A DNA stretch of 16,947 nt from the NCBI GenBank assembly GCA_046765875.1, contig JBKPSJ010000307.1:1-16947 (forward strand), read 5' to 3'. This DNA comes from DASRHY01 sp046765875. GTDB lineage: Bacteria; Actinomycetota; Actinomycetes; Propionibacteriales; Kribbellaceae. The notes beneath the pieces are model-generated. The model had not been told where the DNA came from, did no database searches, and worked only from the letters and a program-made list of their open reading frames with translations. A program made the translations under genes and the position numbers. Below, piece after piece: positions 1-8,116 of the stretch. Each line of letters begins with the position of its first letter. Positions within the stretch are counted from its first letter, which is position 1.

Positions 1-1
1 G

Positions 2-1183
2 GTCTACACGGCGACGATGATCATGCAGCTCGCCGACGAGGGGCAGGTGGACCTGGACGCTCCGGTCGTGTCGGTGCTGCCCGAGCTGCGGCTCGCGGAC
101 GACGAGGCCGCCGCGACGGTCACGATCCGGCACCTGCTCACGCACACCAGCGGCATCGACGGCGACCACTTCGAGGACACCGGCCGCGGCGACGACGTCC
201 TGGAACGGTACGTCGACAGCTGCGCGAAGGTGGGCTTCATCCATCCGGTCGGGGCGACGATGTCCTACTGCAACACCGGCTACATCCTGCTCGGCCGGGT
301 GATCGAGAAGCTTGACGGCCGCAGCTGGGACGCATCGCTGCGCGCCCGGATCCTGGCACCGCTCGGTCTGGAACACAGCGTCACACTCCCGGAGGAGGCG
401 CTGCGGTATCGCACCGCATACGGTCACGTCACCGACAAGGACAAGCCGACCCGGCTCGCCCCCACCTGGGTGCTGCCGCGATCGTGCGGGCCGGCCGGCC
501 TCATCACCGCCTCCGCCGCCGACGTACTGGCCTTCGCGCGGCTGCACCTCGACGGCGGCCGGCGGCAGGACACCCAGGTGTTGTCGGCGGACGGCGTCGC
601 GGCGATGCAGGTGCCGCAGGTCGAGCTACCCGACCGCTGGACCCTCGGCAGGCACTGGGGCCTGGGCTGGATCCTGTACGACTGGAACGGCGGCCGGGTC
701 ATCGGCCACGACGGCAACACGATCGGTCAGTCGGCCGTGCTGCGCATCATGCCGGACACCGGTGACGCGGTCTGCCTGCTCGCCAACGGCGGTCACACCC
801 ACGACCTGTACCAGCACTTGCTACCCGAGTTGCTGCAGGAGCTGTGCGGGATCGAGGTACCCAAGCCGCTCGCACCGCCGGACGACCCGCCGCGGGTCGA
901 TGTGGCTCGTCATGCCGGCGTCCACGAGCGGCTCAGCGTCAGGATCGTGCTGAAACAGGACTCCGGCACCCTGTCGGGAGTGGTGACGAGCACCGGCACG
1001 CTGGCTGAGCTGGACGACGAGCCGGACGAGGAGCTGGAGATGGTCGCTGTGTCCGAGGACGTGTTCGTGGCCCGTGCCGACGACACCGAGGACTCCTGGA
1101 CGCCGGTCGTGTTCTACCGTCTCGCCGACGGGTCGCCGTACCTGCACATGGGAGCGCGCGCCACCCCGAGGGTGGCGAACTGA
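2..1183 (+). CDS. Serine hydrolase, class C beta-lactamase / D-aminopeptidase (S12) type, 5'-truncated by window edge
   Basis: The open frame runs into the left edge (first readable residues VYTATMIMQL), so the true start and the catalytic SxxK motif lie just outside. In the paralogue at 5084-6448 the equivalent stretch is SITKVWTAT, which places the missing Ser and Lys a few codons upstream. Visible signatures are the second motif YxN (SYCNTGYILLGRV) and the third motif as HDG (GHDGNTIGQ) where the two paralogues have HGG. The last 90 residues form a separate beta-rich tail of the kind often found after the catalytic domain. Family members are penicillin-binding-protein-like amidases, D-aminopeptidases or esterases; substrate cannot be read from sequence. 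The gene precedes the PucR regulator by 108 bp on the same strand. An ATG inside the frame at 17 is not the start, because similarity to the paralogues extends before it. Confidence 0.9.
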   Translation, partial: VYTATMIMQLADEGQVDLDAPVVSVLPELRLADDEAAATVTIRHLLTHTSGIDGDHFEDTGRGDDVLERYVDSCAKVGFIHPVGATMSYCNTGYILLGRVIEKLDGRSWDASLRARILAPLGLEHSVTLPEEALRYRTAYGHVTDKDKPTRLAPTWVLPRSCGPAGLITASAADVLAFARLHLDGGRRQDTQVLSADGVAAMQVPQVELPDRWTLGRHWGLGWILYDWNGGRVIGHDGNTIGQSAVLRIMPDTGDAVCLLANGGHTHDLYQHLLPELLQELCGIEVPKPLAPPDDPPRVDVARHAGVHERLSVRIVLKQDSGTLSGVVTSTGTLAELDDEPDEELEMVAVSEDVFVARADDTEDSWTPVVFYRLADGSPYLHMGARATPRVAN

Positions 1184-1291
1184 GTTCGTACGCCGGCACA
1201 AAGTCGAGCGCGCTCCTTCGGATCGTGGGACGATAGCAGCCGCCGGATCGCCCCGCATGCTGGGGCAGAAGGACGATCGGGAGGTCTGCCG
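1184..1291 (+). promoter_or_regulatory. Leader of the PucR gene with RBS and a small palindrome
   Basis: This 108-bp gap precedes the regulator gene. A strong ribosome binding site GGGAGG is at 1279-1284, 7 nt before the ATG at 1292. A short palindrome ATCGT-GGG-ACGAT lies at 1222-1234 and a GCCCC/GGGGC imperfect hairpin around 1250-1265. Either could be an autoregulatory site or the terminator of the upstream hydrolase; no clear -10/-35 pair was found. Confidence 0.35.
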
Positions 1292-3001
1292 ATGCAGCCG
1301 GACCCAGCAGCGCGGGCGACGGTCAGCACGCTGATCGCAGCGCTCGGCGGCGAACTGGTCGACGTCCTCACCGCGCCGCACGGGCTGGACATGCCGGCCG
1401 CTGACCCGGTCGTGTTCGACCGGGTCGGCACCCTCGTGCTGGCACCGGGCGACCTGTTGCTTGCCGTCGGCATCCATCCCGACTCGCCGGACGCCCTCGA
1501 CGTCGTGGACGCCGCACGCCGGGCGAAGGCCGCGGCGGTGATCGTCAAGATCGAGGACGAGGTGCCCGGCGGGCTGGTACGGGCCGCCACGGCGGCGGGC
1601 GTGGCCCTACTGGCCGTACCGGCGACGACGGGCTGGGGCCATCTGCTCACGCTTCTGCGCACGGCGAACACCGCGAGCCGCGTCAGCGACGCCGCGTCCG
1701 CCGAGGAGCTCGCGATCGGAGACCTGTTCGGGCTCGCCAACGCGGTGGCGGCGATGGTCGGCGGCGCCGTCACGATCGAGGACATGGACTCACATGTCCT
1801 CGCCTACTCGACGCTGGAGCAGGCGATCGACGAGCCGCGTCGAGATACCATCATCGGCCGCAAGGTGCCGGACCCCTGGATGCGCGCGCTCGCCGACGAC
1901 GGCGTGTTCAAGACCCTGTACGCCGACTCTCAGGTGGTCCGGATCGACGAGATCCGGGGCGCCGAGGCGCCCCTGCTGCCGCGGCTCGCGGTCGCGATCC
2001 GTGCCGGTGACGAGCCACTGGGGTCGATCTGGGTGGTGGAGGGGGAGCAGCCGCTGGCCGCCGCCGCGGAGAAGGCCCTCCAGGGTGCTGCCCAGATCGC
2101 CGCGCTGCACATGCTGCAGCACCGTGCGCGCGGAGACCTCGAGCGGCAGCACCGCAGCGGCGTACTGCGCTCGCTTCTCGACGGCGGCGCGCCGGAGCCC
2201 GGTGGCGGCCGGCTCGGCATCACACCGGGTAGCGCCTTCACGGTGCTGGCCTTCGCCCCCGTGCTCGACGCCGAGCCGATGGCCGAGGTCAAGCTGGAGC
2301 GAATGGTCGGGCTGATCACGCTCTACACGGAGGTCTATCGGCGCAACGCGCACACGGTCGCGATCGACGACGTGGTGTATGTGCTGCTGCCGACGGGCAA
2401 GGGCGTCACGTCGGCCCGGTTGCACGCGCTGGCGGACGATCTGCGCAAGCGCACCGAGATGACCGTCGGCGTACCGATCAGGGTCGGCATCGGTTCGACC
2501 GTGAGCGAGCCGCGCGACGTCCACCGTTCGCGGACGGAGGCCGACCAGGTGTTGCGGGTGCTCGCGCGGCGCGACGAGCCGGTCGGCTACGTGGACGACG
2601 TCCGCGGTCATATCGCCCTGCAGCGCCTCGACGATCTGATCGCGGCGGAACCGCTGCTGCGCGCCGGGCGAGTCGAGCGCCTCGTCGAGCACGACCAGCG
2701 CCGCGGCAGCACTCACGTCGAGACGTTGCGAGCCTTTCTGGACGCGTTCGGCGACGTCGTGGCCGCGGCCGCATCGCTGAACGTCCATCCGAACACCTTC
2801 CGCTACCGGCTGGGCCGGCTGGTCGAGGTGTCCGGGATCGACCTCGACGACCCTGACGAGCGACTGATCACGCACCTGCAGCTGCGGTTCCTCCGCGTAG
2901 CCGACGACGTGCCCGGGACCGAGCCGACTCAGCCACCGCGGCGCCGGAACAAGCGGCTGCCGCTCGACCTCGTCACCGGTGAGCAGCCGGCCCGCAGGTG
3001 A
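1292..3001 (+). CDS. PucR/CdaR-family transcriptional regulator
   Basis: Encodes 569 residues. The N-terminal part (about 40-125) matches the PucR ligand-sensing region: LAPGDLLLAVG, then alternating beta/alpha with AAAVIVK and GVALLAVP. A GAF-like middle follows (about 140-275, with IEDMDSHVLAYST and DEIRGAEAPLLPRLAVAI), then a GGDEF-like degenerate domain (about 305-425). The C-terminal PucR helix-turn-helix (about 478-535) reads ETLRAFLDAFGDVVAAAASL, then NVHPNTFRYRLGRLVEVSGI. This whole architecture is typical of PucR proteins, which switch on catabolic genes when their substrate or an intermediate is present. The start at 1292 is chosen for its GGGAGG site. Position among D-peptide hydrolase genes suggests it controls them; that is inference. 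Its last 29 bp overlap the 3' end of the convergent LLM oxidoreductase gene. Confidence 0.92.
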   Translation: MQPDPAARATVSTLIAALGGELVDVLTAPHGLDMPAADPVVFDRVGTLVLAPGDLLLAVGIHPDSPDALDVVDAARRAKAAAVIVKIEDEVPGGLVRAATAAGVALLAVPATTGWGHLLTLLRTANTASRVSDAASAEELAIGDLFGLANAVAAMVGGAVTIEDMDSHVLAYSTLEQAIDEPRRDTIIGRKVPDPWMRALADDGVFKTLYADSQVVRIDEIRGAEAPLLPRLAVAIRAGDEPLGSIWVVEGEQPLAAAAEKALQGAAQIAALHMLQHRARGDLERQHRSGVLRSLLDGGAPEPGGGRLGITPGSAFTVLAFAPVLDAEPMAEVKLERMVGLITLYTEVYRRNAHTVAIDDVVYVLLPTGKGVTSARLHALADDLRKRTEMTVGVPIRVGIGSTVSEPRDVHRSRTEADQVLRVLARRDEPVGYVDDVRGHIALQRLDDLIAAEPLLRAGRVERLVEHDQRRGSTHVETLRAFLDAFGDVVAAAASLNVHPNTFRYRLGRLVEVSGIDLDDPDERLITHLQLRFLRVADDVPGTEPTQPPRRRNKRLPLDLVTGEQPARR

Positions 3002-3950
3002 CGTGCGGTACGACATCTCGCAGGAACCGCACGGCTGACTCGTCCGACGCCTCGGCGTCCAGGAACAGCACGACGATGTGCCGCGCCCCGGCGTCGGCGA
3101 AGGCCTGGACCTTGGGCACGACCAGTTCCGGGCTGCCGATGAAGTGCTCCCGCTGGACCTGCTCGAGCGCCTCGGGCGGTGCGCCCTGCGAGTCCAGCAG
3201 CCGCCGGATCGCGTCATCGGTGCCGCTGAGGTCGGCCAGCCGGAACACCGACCGGCCGATCGTCGCCGGATCGCGACCGACGGCCGCGCAAGCCTCGTCC
3301 AGTACGCCGGACAGCCGGCGGAACTCGTCCAGGCCCACGTTCCAGTTCGCCACATCGGCGTACCGGGCGGCCGCGCGCAGGCCGCGTCGTCCATGCGTCC
3401 CGGTCCAGATGGGCGGGCGGGTCTCCGGTTTCGGCTCGCAGCGCGCGCCACGCAGCCGCACGAAGTCGCCGTCGAGATCCACGGCGGGTTCGGACCACAG
3501 CTTCACGATCGCTTCGAGAGTCTCCTCGAAGGCGGTGATCCGCTCGCCGGCTGAGGGGAAGTCGTAGCCGTAGGCAACGAACTCGTCCTCGTCCCAGCCG
3601 GCGCCCAGGCTGAGGATCAGCCGGCCCTGCGACATCACGTCGATGCCGGCGGCGATCTTCGCGAGCAGCCCGGCATTGCGGTAGAGCGCGCACGTGACCA
3701 GCACGCCGAGACGCGCCCGATGCGTCAGCTGGGACACGGCGGCAAGCGTGCTGTAACCCTCGAAGTAGTGGCCGGAACGGTCGCCACCCGAGGCCATCAG
3801 GTGGTCGCTCGTCCACAGCTGGTCGTACCCGAGCTCCTCGTAGCCGACCGCCGCGTCGCGCAGCCGGGCCCAGGCGTCGGTGCCGCGCCGGCCGCCGAAC
3901 TCGTCCGCGCTGCCGTCGGGGAGCACCGCGCCCCAGGTGAGGGCGCTCAC
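2973..3950 (-). CDS. F420-dependent LLM-class oxidoreductase
   Basis: Encodes 325 residues from GTG at 3950 (VSALTWGAVLP). Luciferase-like monooxygenase TIM-barrel features are clear: YEELGYDQLWTSDHL near the N-terminus, GVLVTCALYRNAGLLAK, the ISLGAGW-type motif as LSLGAGWDEDEFVAYG, and PPIWTGTHGRRGLRAAARYAD. These are the hallmarks of the actinobacterial F420-binding branch (established for the family); the substrate is unknown. The GTG overlaps the stop of the M19 dipeptidase by 4 bp (GTGA at 3947-3950), so translation is probably coupled and both enzymes are made from one message. An open frame extends further upstream in the same phase, but that part is antisense-type shadow of the dipeptidase and is excluded. 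The gene end overlaps the convergent PucR gene. A role in oxidising or reducing a product released by the peptidases is plausible but unproven. Confidence 0.9.
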   Translation of the reverse strand: MSALTWGAVLPDGSADEFGGRRGTDAWARLRDAAVGYEELGYDQLWTSDHLMASGGDRSGHYFEGYSTLAAVSQLTHRARLGVLVTCALYRNAGLLAKIAAGIDVMSQGRLILSLGAGWDEDEFVAYGYDFPSAGERITAFEETLEAIVKLWSEPAVDLDGDFVRLRGARCEPKPETRPPIWTGTHGRRGLRAAARYADVANWNVGLDEFRRLSGVLDEACAAVGRDPATIGRSVFRLADLSGTDDAIRRLLDSQGAPPEALEQVQREHFIGSPELVVPKVQAFADAGARHIVVLFLDAEASDESAVRFLRDVVPHVTCGPAAHR

Positions 3951-4966
3951 CTGAGTTCCGCGGTGAACAGGCGGAGCACGTTGCCGCCGAGGATCTTGAC
4001 CACGTCGTCCTCGGGCAGCCCGCGCCGCAGCAGTTCCCCGGTGACCACCGGCAGGTCCGCCGGTCCGGTGATGCCCGGCAGGTCGGACGGGCCGTCCCAC
4101 TCGGCGGCGTCCCACTGGTCGGCGCCCGGCAGGGTGATGTCGCGCTCCACCTCGGTGACGAAGTCCGGGCCCAGGCCGACATGGTCGATGCCGGCCACCG
4201 AGGCGATGTGCTCGATGTGGTCGGCCAGCCGCGCGACGGTCGGCTCGGTGCTGTCCAAGAAGCCCGGGTAGAAGTTGACGCAGACGACCCCGCCGGTCTT
4301 GGCGATCGCGGCGAGTTGTTCGTCGTCGAGATTGCGGTGGTGGTCTCGCAACGCCCGCGCGGACGAGTGGGTCGCCAGCACCGGCCGGCTGCTGATCTCC
4401 AGCGCGTGCTCGACGCCGCCACGGCCAAGGTGCGAGACGTCGAGGATGATCCCGCGGCGCTCGAACTCGGCCACCGCGAGGACACCGAGCGAGGTGAGCC
4501 GGCTGCCGGTGTCGTCCTCGGCCGAGCCGTCGGCGAAGGCACTGCGGCCGAAGTGGGTCAGCGAGGCGATCCGTACACCCAGCCGGTGCATGGTGGCCAG
4601 CAACTCCAGGTCGGCATCGACACCCGGGCAGCTCTCCAGCGCCAGCACCAGCGCGATCCGCCCGGTCGCGACGGCCCGCTGGACCGCCGTGCTGTCGAGG
4701 CAGAGCGCCACCGCGTCCGCGTTCTCCTCCGCGATGCGGTGTGCCGCCTCGATCATCCGCATCGTGTGCCTCAGCGCACCCTCCGGCCGGTACAGGTCGT
4801 CGACGTAGACCGGCAGCACCTGGACGTTCACGCCGCCGGCCGTCAGCTGCGGCAGCCACCGTTCCCGGAAGTAACTGCCCCACCGCTGCGGCGGCCTGAT
4901 GACGACGCAGCAAAGCAGATCGTTGTGGGTGTCGGCGACCAGGGCTCGGTGATGAAGGTTGTCCAT
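3947..4966 (-). CDS. Membrane dipeptidase-type metallopeptidase (family M19)
   Basis: Encodes 339 residues. M19 landmarks are all present: ADTHND near the N-terminus (His14, Asp16), the bridging acid in LALESCPG (Glu111), DVSHLG (His179), ATHSSARALRDHHRNL (His200 and following), VNFYPGFL, HVGLGPDF (Asp268) and the C-terminal GGNVLRLF. M19 zinc enzymes cleave dipeptides and are notable for accepting D-residues at the C-terminal position; in bacteria they are usually cytoplasmic, and no signal peptide is seen here. The ATG at 4966 is preceded by only a weak GCGGGG site. The gene is divergent from the serine hydrolase at 5084 across a 117-bp gap and is translationally coupled to the LLM oxidoreductase downstream. 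D-residue-containing dipeptides are the likely substrates given the neighbours (inference). Confidence 0.93.
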   Translation of the reverse strand: MDNLHHRALVADTHNDLLCCVVIRPPQRWGSYFRERWLPQLTAGGVNVQVLPVYVDDLYRPEGALRHTMRMIEAAHRIAEENADAVALCLDSTAVQRAVATGRIALVLALESCPGVDADLELLATMHRLGVRIASLTHFGRSAFADGSAEDDTGSRLTSLGVLAVAEFERRGIILDVSHLGRGGVEHALEISSRPVLATHSSARALRDHHRNLDDEQLAAIAKTGGVVCVNFYPGFLDSTEPTVARLADHIEHIASVAGIDHVGLGPDFVTEVERDITLPGADQWDAAEWDGPSDLPGITGPADLPVVTGELLRRGLPEDDVVKILGGNVLRLFTAELR

Positions 4967-5010
4967 CCCCGCAGCATCCGCCGGCTGGCTGCCTGCTGTG
5001 CTGGGTGCGC

Positions 5011-5039
5011 GGCACGAACCTCAGCGGTCGTTTCGTGCC
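5011..5039. promoter_or_regulatory. Operator-like inverted repeat in divergent promoter region
   Basis: Perfect 8-bp arms GGCACGAA (5011-5018) and TTCGTGCC (5032-5039) are separated by 13 bp, giving a 21-bp centre-to-centre distance, two helical turns. The site lies in the 117-bp gap between the divergent M19 and S12 genes (4967-5083), where a single dimeric regulator could control both. The neighbouring PucR protein is the natural candidate, but no binding consensus is known to me for it. It could alternatively be a small hairpin without function. Confidence 0.45.
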
Positions 5040-5083
5040 CATCGACGATGCAGGCGGTGTTGCGGTGACGGCAGCCTGGACCC

Positions 5084-6448
5084 ATGGACCTGCAGGAGAG
5101 ACTCGATCAGCTCGTCGTGGCGCACCGGGTGCCGGGGGCCGTCGTAGGCGTGCTCGCGGGCGACGACCTGACGGTCCGCGCGGCGGGTCTGACCCGGTTG
5201 CCCGGCGGTCCTCCCGTCACCCCGTACACCGTGTTCTTGATCGCCTCGATCACGAAGGTCTGGACGGCGACGCTGGTCATGCAGCTCGTGGACTCCGGCG
5301 AGGTGAAGCTGGACGAACCGGCGAACAGCTATCTCGATCCGCCGTTGCGACTGGAGGACGCCGCGGTGGCGGACTCGGTCACGGTACGACAGCTGCTCAC
5401 CCACAGCGGCGGCTTCTACGGCGACGCCGACGAACCGCCGGACCGTGGCGACGACGCCGTCGAGCGGATCGTCGCCGGCTACGCCTCACTGCCTCAACTG
5501 CATCGCCCCGGCACGTTGTTCTCCTACAGCAACGCCGGCTTCAACGTGCTCGGCCGGCTGGTCGAGTGCCGCACGGGTGGCACCTGGGACACCGCGCTGC
5601 GCGAGCGGCTGCTGGAACCGCTGGAGCTGAAGCGGACCTTCACCCTTCCCGAGGAGGCGATGGTGCACCCGTTCGCCGTCGGGCACGACCTGGTCTCGCC
5701 GGACTCGCTCGACCTCGAGCCCGTCAGCTGCTGGATCGACGGCAGGGGGAGCGGTCCGTGCGGCGGGACGTTGAGCACCAGCGCGGCGGATCTGCTGTCG
5801 TTCGCGCGGATGCACATCCGGGACGGCGCCGGCCCCCGCGGCCAGCGGGTGCTGTCCGCGGGGTCTGCCCGGGCGATGCGCGAGGCGCAGATCGCGCAGC
5901 CTGACCCGGGCCTGAGCCCGGCCTGGGGCCTGGGCTGGGCGATCGAACGGCTCGGGGATCCGCTCGTGATCGGCCATGGCGGCAATACGCGCGGACAGCA
6001 CAGCGAGCTGGTTGTCGTACCGGAGCACGACCTGGCGCTGTGCGTGCTGACCAACGGTGACACGCAGGGCCTGCTCCGCCGGGATCTGGTCTCCGGGCTG
6101 CTGAAGGAGCTGGTCGGTGTCGAAGCTCCGGACACGCCACCACCGGCAGCTCCAGGGGCGCCCGCGCCTGACCCGGCACGGTTCGTGGGTCGGTACGGCC
6201 GCAGTGCGAACGGCGCCGAGGACGTCTTCATCGACGTGACGGAGTCCGGCGGTGAGTTGCGAGCTGCAATCACGACCCCGGACGCGCCGAACCGTACAGC
6301 ATCGCTGAGCTACGCGGTGGGCACGTCGTACCTGGTTACGGTGCCCCCGCTCACGGTGCCCGTGACGGCGACCTTCGTGTTCGAGGACCCGGCGGCGGAT
6401 GTCGCCAGCCATCTGGCCGTGGGTCTGCGGGTACTACCCAGAAGGTGA
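5084..6448 (+). CDS. Serine hydrolase, class C beta-lactamase / D-aminopeptidase (S12) type
   Basis: Encodes 454 residues. The catalytic signatures of the penicillin-recognising fold are complete: SITK at residues 55-58 (nucleophile Ser55, Lys58), YSN at 148-150 and HGG at 298-300. A C-terminal beta-rich domain (about 355-454) follows the catalytic region. No signal peptide or lipobox is visible, so the enzyme is probably cytoplasmic, unlike true beta-lactamases or cell-wall DD-peptidases. Members of this family hydrolyse D-amino-acid peptides, amides or esters; the exact substrate is open. The Shine-Dalgarno region before ATG 5084 is poor. The gene is 9 bp upstream of the amidohydrolase gene and so very likely co-transcribed with it. 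It is clearly paralogous to the hydrolases at 2-1183 and 9658-11055. Confidence 0.93.
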   Translation: MDLQERLDQLVVAHRVPGAVVGVLAGDDLTVRAAGLTRLPGGPPVTPYTVFLIASITKVWTATLVMQLVDSGEVKLDEPANSYLDPPLRLEDAAVADSVTVRQLLTHSGGFYGDADEPPDRGDDAVERIVAGYASLPQLHRPGTLFSYSNAGFNVLGRLVECRTGGTWDTALRERLLEPLELKRTFTLPEEAMVHPFAVGHDLVSPDSLDLEPVSCWIDGRGSGPCGGTLSTSAADLLSFARMHIRDGAGPRGQRVLSAGSARAMREAQIAQPDPGLSPAWGLGWAIERLGDPLVIGHGGNTRGQHSELVVVPEHDLALCVLTNGDTQGLLRRDLVSGLLKELVGVEAPDTPPPAAPGAPAPDPARFVGRYGRSANGAEDVFIDVTESGGELRAAITTPDAPNRTASLSYAVGTSYLVTVPPLTVPVTATFVFEDPAADVASHLAVGLRVLPRR

Positions 6449-6457
6449 GGATGTGAC

Positions 6458-8059
6458 GTGGCCGTGTCGATGGTGATCCGCGGTGGCACCGTGCTGGACG
6501 GCACCGGCTCGGCGGGTCGCAGCGCGGACGTCGTACTGGACGGCGACCGGGTGGTGTCGGTCGGCGTGGCGCCCGAAGGGATCGATGCCGACGGCATCGA
6601 TGCCACCGGACTCGTCGTCGCGCCGGGCTTCATCAACGTGCTCAGCCACGCGTGGGGAAGTCTCCAGCTCGATCCGAGCGGCGCCTCCGAACTGCTCCAG
6701 GGGGTGACCACCGAGGTGTTCGGCGAGGCCTTCTCGCTGGGCCCGGCCGGTCCGGAGTTCCAGGAGTACATGGCCGGCGGCTGGGACCTCGATGAGGGGG
6801 TACGCGTCGACTTCCCGCGGCTGTCGGACGGGCTCGACCACCTGGAGCACGACGGCATCGCTCCGAACGTCGCCAGCTTCGTCGGCGGTCACAACCTCCG
6901 CATGCTCGGCGCCGGGCTGGCCGAAGGGCCGATGGACGCGGCCGCGCTCGACCGGGTTCGCGGCATCGTGGACGAGGAGATGGCCGACGGAGCACTCGGC
7001 ATCGGTACGGCGCTGATCTACGCCCCGGGTAGCTTCGCCGGCCGGCAGGAGCTCGTCGACCTGTGCGAGGTCGTCGGCCGGCACGACGGCATGTACATCT
7101 CGCACCTGCGCAGTGAGGCCGCCCGGTTCGTCGAGTCCGTCGACGAGCTCATCGAGATCGGCCGTCGCGCCGGGGTGCGGGTAGAGGTGTACCACCTGAA
7201 AGCGGCCGGGCGGCCGTTCTGGCCACACATGACGACCGCGATCGAGCGCATCGAGCAGGCCCGCTCCGCCGGCCAGCCGGTGACCGCCGACATGTACCCG
7301 TACACCGCCGGCGGGACGGCACTCGCGGCATGCATCCCGCCGCCGTACCATGCGGGCGGCCCGGACGCGCTGACCCAGCGGCTGGCCGATCCCGCCGAAC
7401 GGGCGAGGATGGCGGCGGACATCCGCGAGTGGTCCGACACCTGGGAGAACCTCTACCTCGCCGCCGGCGGCGGGCAGGGAGTCCTGTTCTTCGACGATCT
7501 GCACGACGGCACGGCGGCCGCCGGCCGGCGGCTGGCCGAGCTGGCCGAAGACCTGGGCATGGACGAGGCCGAGGCGCTGCTGGAGATAGTGGCCCGGGAA
7601 CCGTCGGTCGGCGTCGCGTACTTCGTCATCGACGAGGACAACGTCCGGCTCGGACTGCGGCAGCCGTGGGTCTCGATCGGCTCGGATGCGCAGGCCCATC
7701 CGGCCGTAAGCCCCTGGACCGACTCGGCGACCCATCCCCGCACGTACGGGACGTTCGCCCGCGTCCTCGGTCACTACGGACGCGAGCTCGGCCTGTTCCC
7801 GATGGCCGAGGCGGTCCGCCGGATGACGAGCCTGCCGGCCGACAACCTGTACCTGCGGGATCGTGGCCGTCTCGTGCCCGGAGCCTTCGCCGACCTCGTC
7901 GTGTTCGACGCAGAGACCGTCGCGGACCAGGCGACGTACACGGACTCGCACCGGTATGCGACCGGCATTCGTCACGTCCTCGTCAACGGCGTCGCTGTCG
8001 TCAGGAGCGGCGCACTCACCGGAGCCACACCTGGACGCAGGCTGCGGCGCGGCCGGTAG
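6458..8059 (+). CDS. D-aminoacylase / N-acyl-D-amino-acid deacylase family amidohydrolase
   Basis: Encodes 533 residues from GTG 6458, with AAGGTGAGG (6442-6450) 7 nt upstream; ATG 6470 is a possible alternative. An N-terminal beta-sandwich (VIRGGTVLDGTG) leads into the TIM barrel and the C-terminal strand GAFADLVVFD returns to the sandwich, as in urease-superfamily deacylases. Metal-site elements conserved with D-aminoacylase are YISHLRSE (His216), VYHLKAAG (His246) and SIGSDAQAHP (Asp410). Two ligand positions are not canonical: the usual HxH after APGFI reads NVLSHAW (first His replaced by Leu62), and the VVGNCG cysteine loop reads TEVFGEAFSLGP (Glu90). A branch with this GEx-S-GP pattern exists within the family, so the protein need not be inactive. 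The substrate may differ from simple N-acetyl-D-amino acids. Its last 24 codons are duplicated at 8731-8805. Confidence 0.9.
   Translation: MAVSMVIRGGTVLDGTGSAGRSADVVLDGDRVVSVGVAPEGIDADGIDATGLVVAPGFINVLSHAWGSLQLDPSGASELLQGVTTEVFGEAFSLGPAGPEFQEYMAGGWDLDEGVRVDFPRLSDGLDHLEHDGIAPNVASFVGGHNLRMLGAGLAEGPMDAAALDRVRGIVDEEMADGALGIGTALIYAPGSFAGRQELVDLCEVVGRHDGMYISHLRSEAARFVESVDELIEIGRRAGVRVEVYHLKAAGRPFWPHMTTAIERIEQARSAGQPVTADMYPYTAGGTALAACIPPPYHAGGPDALTQRLADPAERARMAADIREWSDTWENLYLAAGGGQGVLFFDDLHDGTAAAGRRLAELAEDLGMDEAEALLEIVAREPSVGVAYFVIDEDNVRLGLRQPWVSIGSDAQAHPAVSPWTDSATHPRTYGTFARVLGHYGRELGLFPMAEAVRRMTSLPADNLYLRDRGRLVPGAFADLVVFDAETVADQATYTDSHRYATGIRHVLVNGVAVVRSGALTGATPGRRLRRGR
7984..8058 (+). repeat. 75-bp direct repeat, copy 1 (3' end of amidohydrolase gene)
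   Basis: This stretch codes for the last residues of the amidohydrolase (NGVAVVRSGALTGATPGRR and on to the stop). It matches 8731-8805 at 72 of 75 positions with no gaps. The similarity stops abruptly at both ends. Confidence 0.95.
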
Positions 8060-8070
8060 GCCCCTGACTC

Positions 8071-8088
8071 GGGCCACGATCTTGGCCC
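8071..8088. terminator. Possible bidirectional terminator hairpin
   Basis: GGGCCA (8071-8076) and TGGCCC (8083-8088) can pair around a 6-nt loop in the 57-bp gap between the convergent amidohydrolase and DUF1269 genes. There is no U-tract, as usual for actinobacterial hairpins. The stem is short, so the call is tentative. Confidence 0.35.
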
Positions 8089-8116
8089 AATCGGCGGCAC
8101 AACGGGCGGTGCGTAG

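Noticed and set aside
2973..5042. A single 689-residue minus-strand open frame covering the LLM oxidoreductase and much of the dipeptidase region
   Set aside because: Only the part from GTG 3950 resembles a protein family. Upstream the frame is arginine- and glycine-rich out-of-phase reading of the M19 gene.
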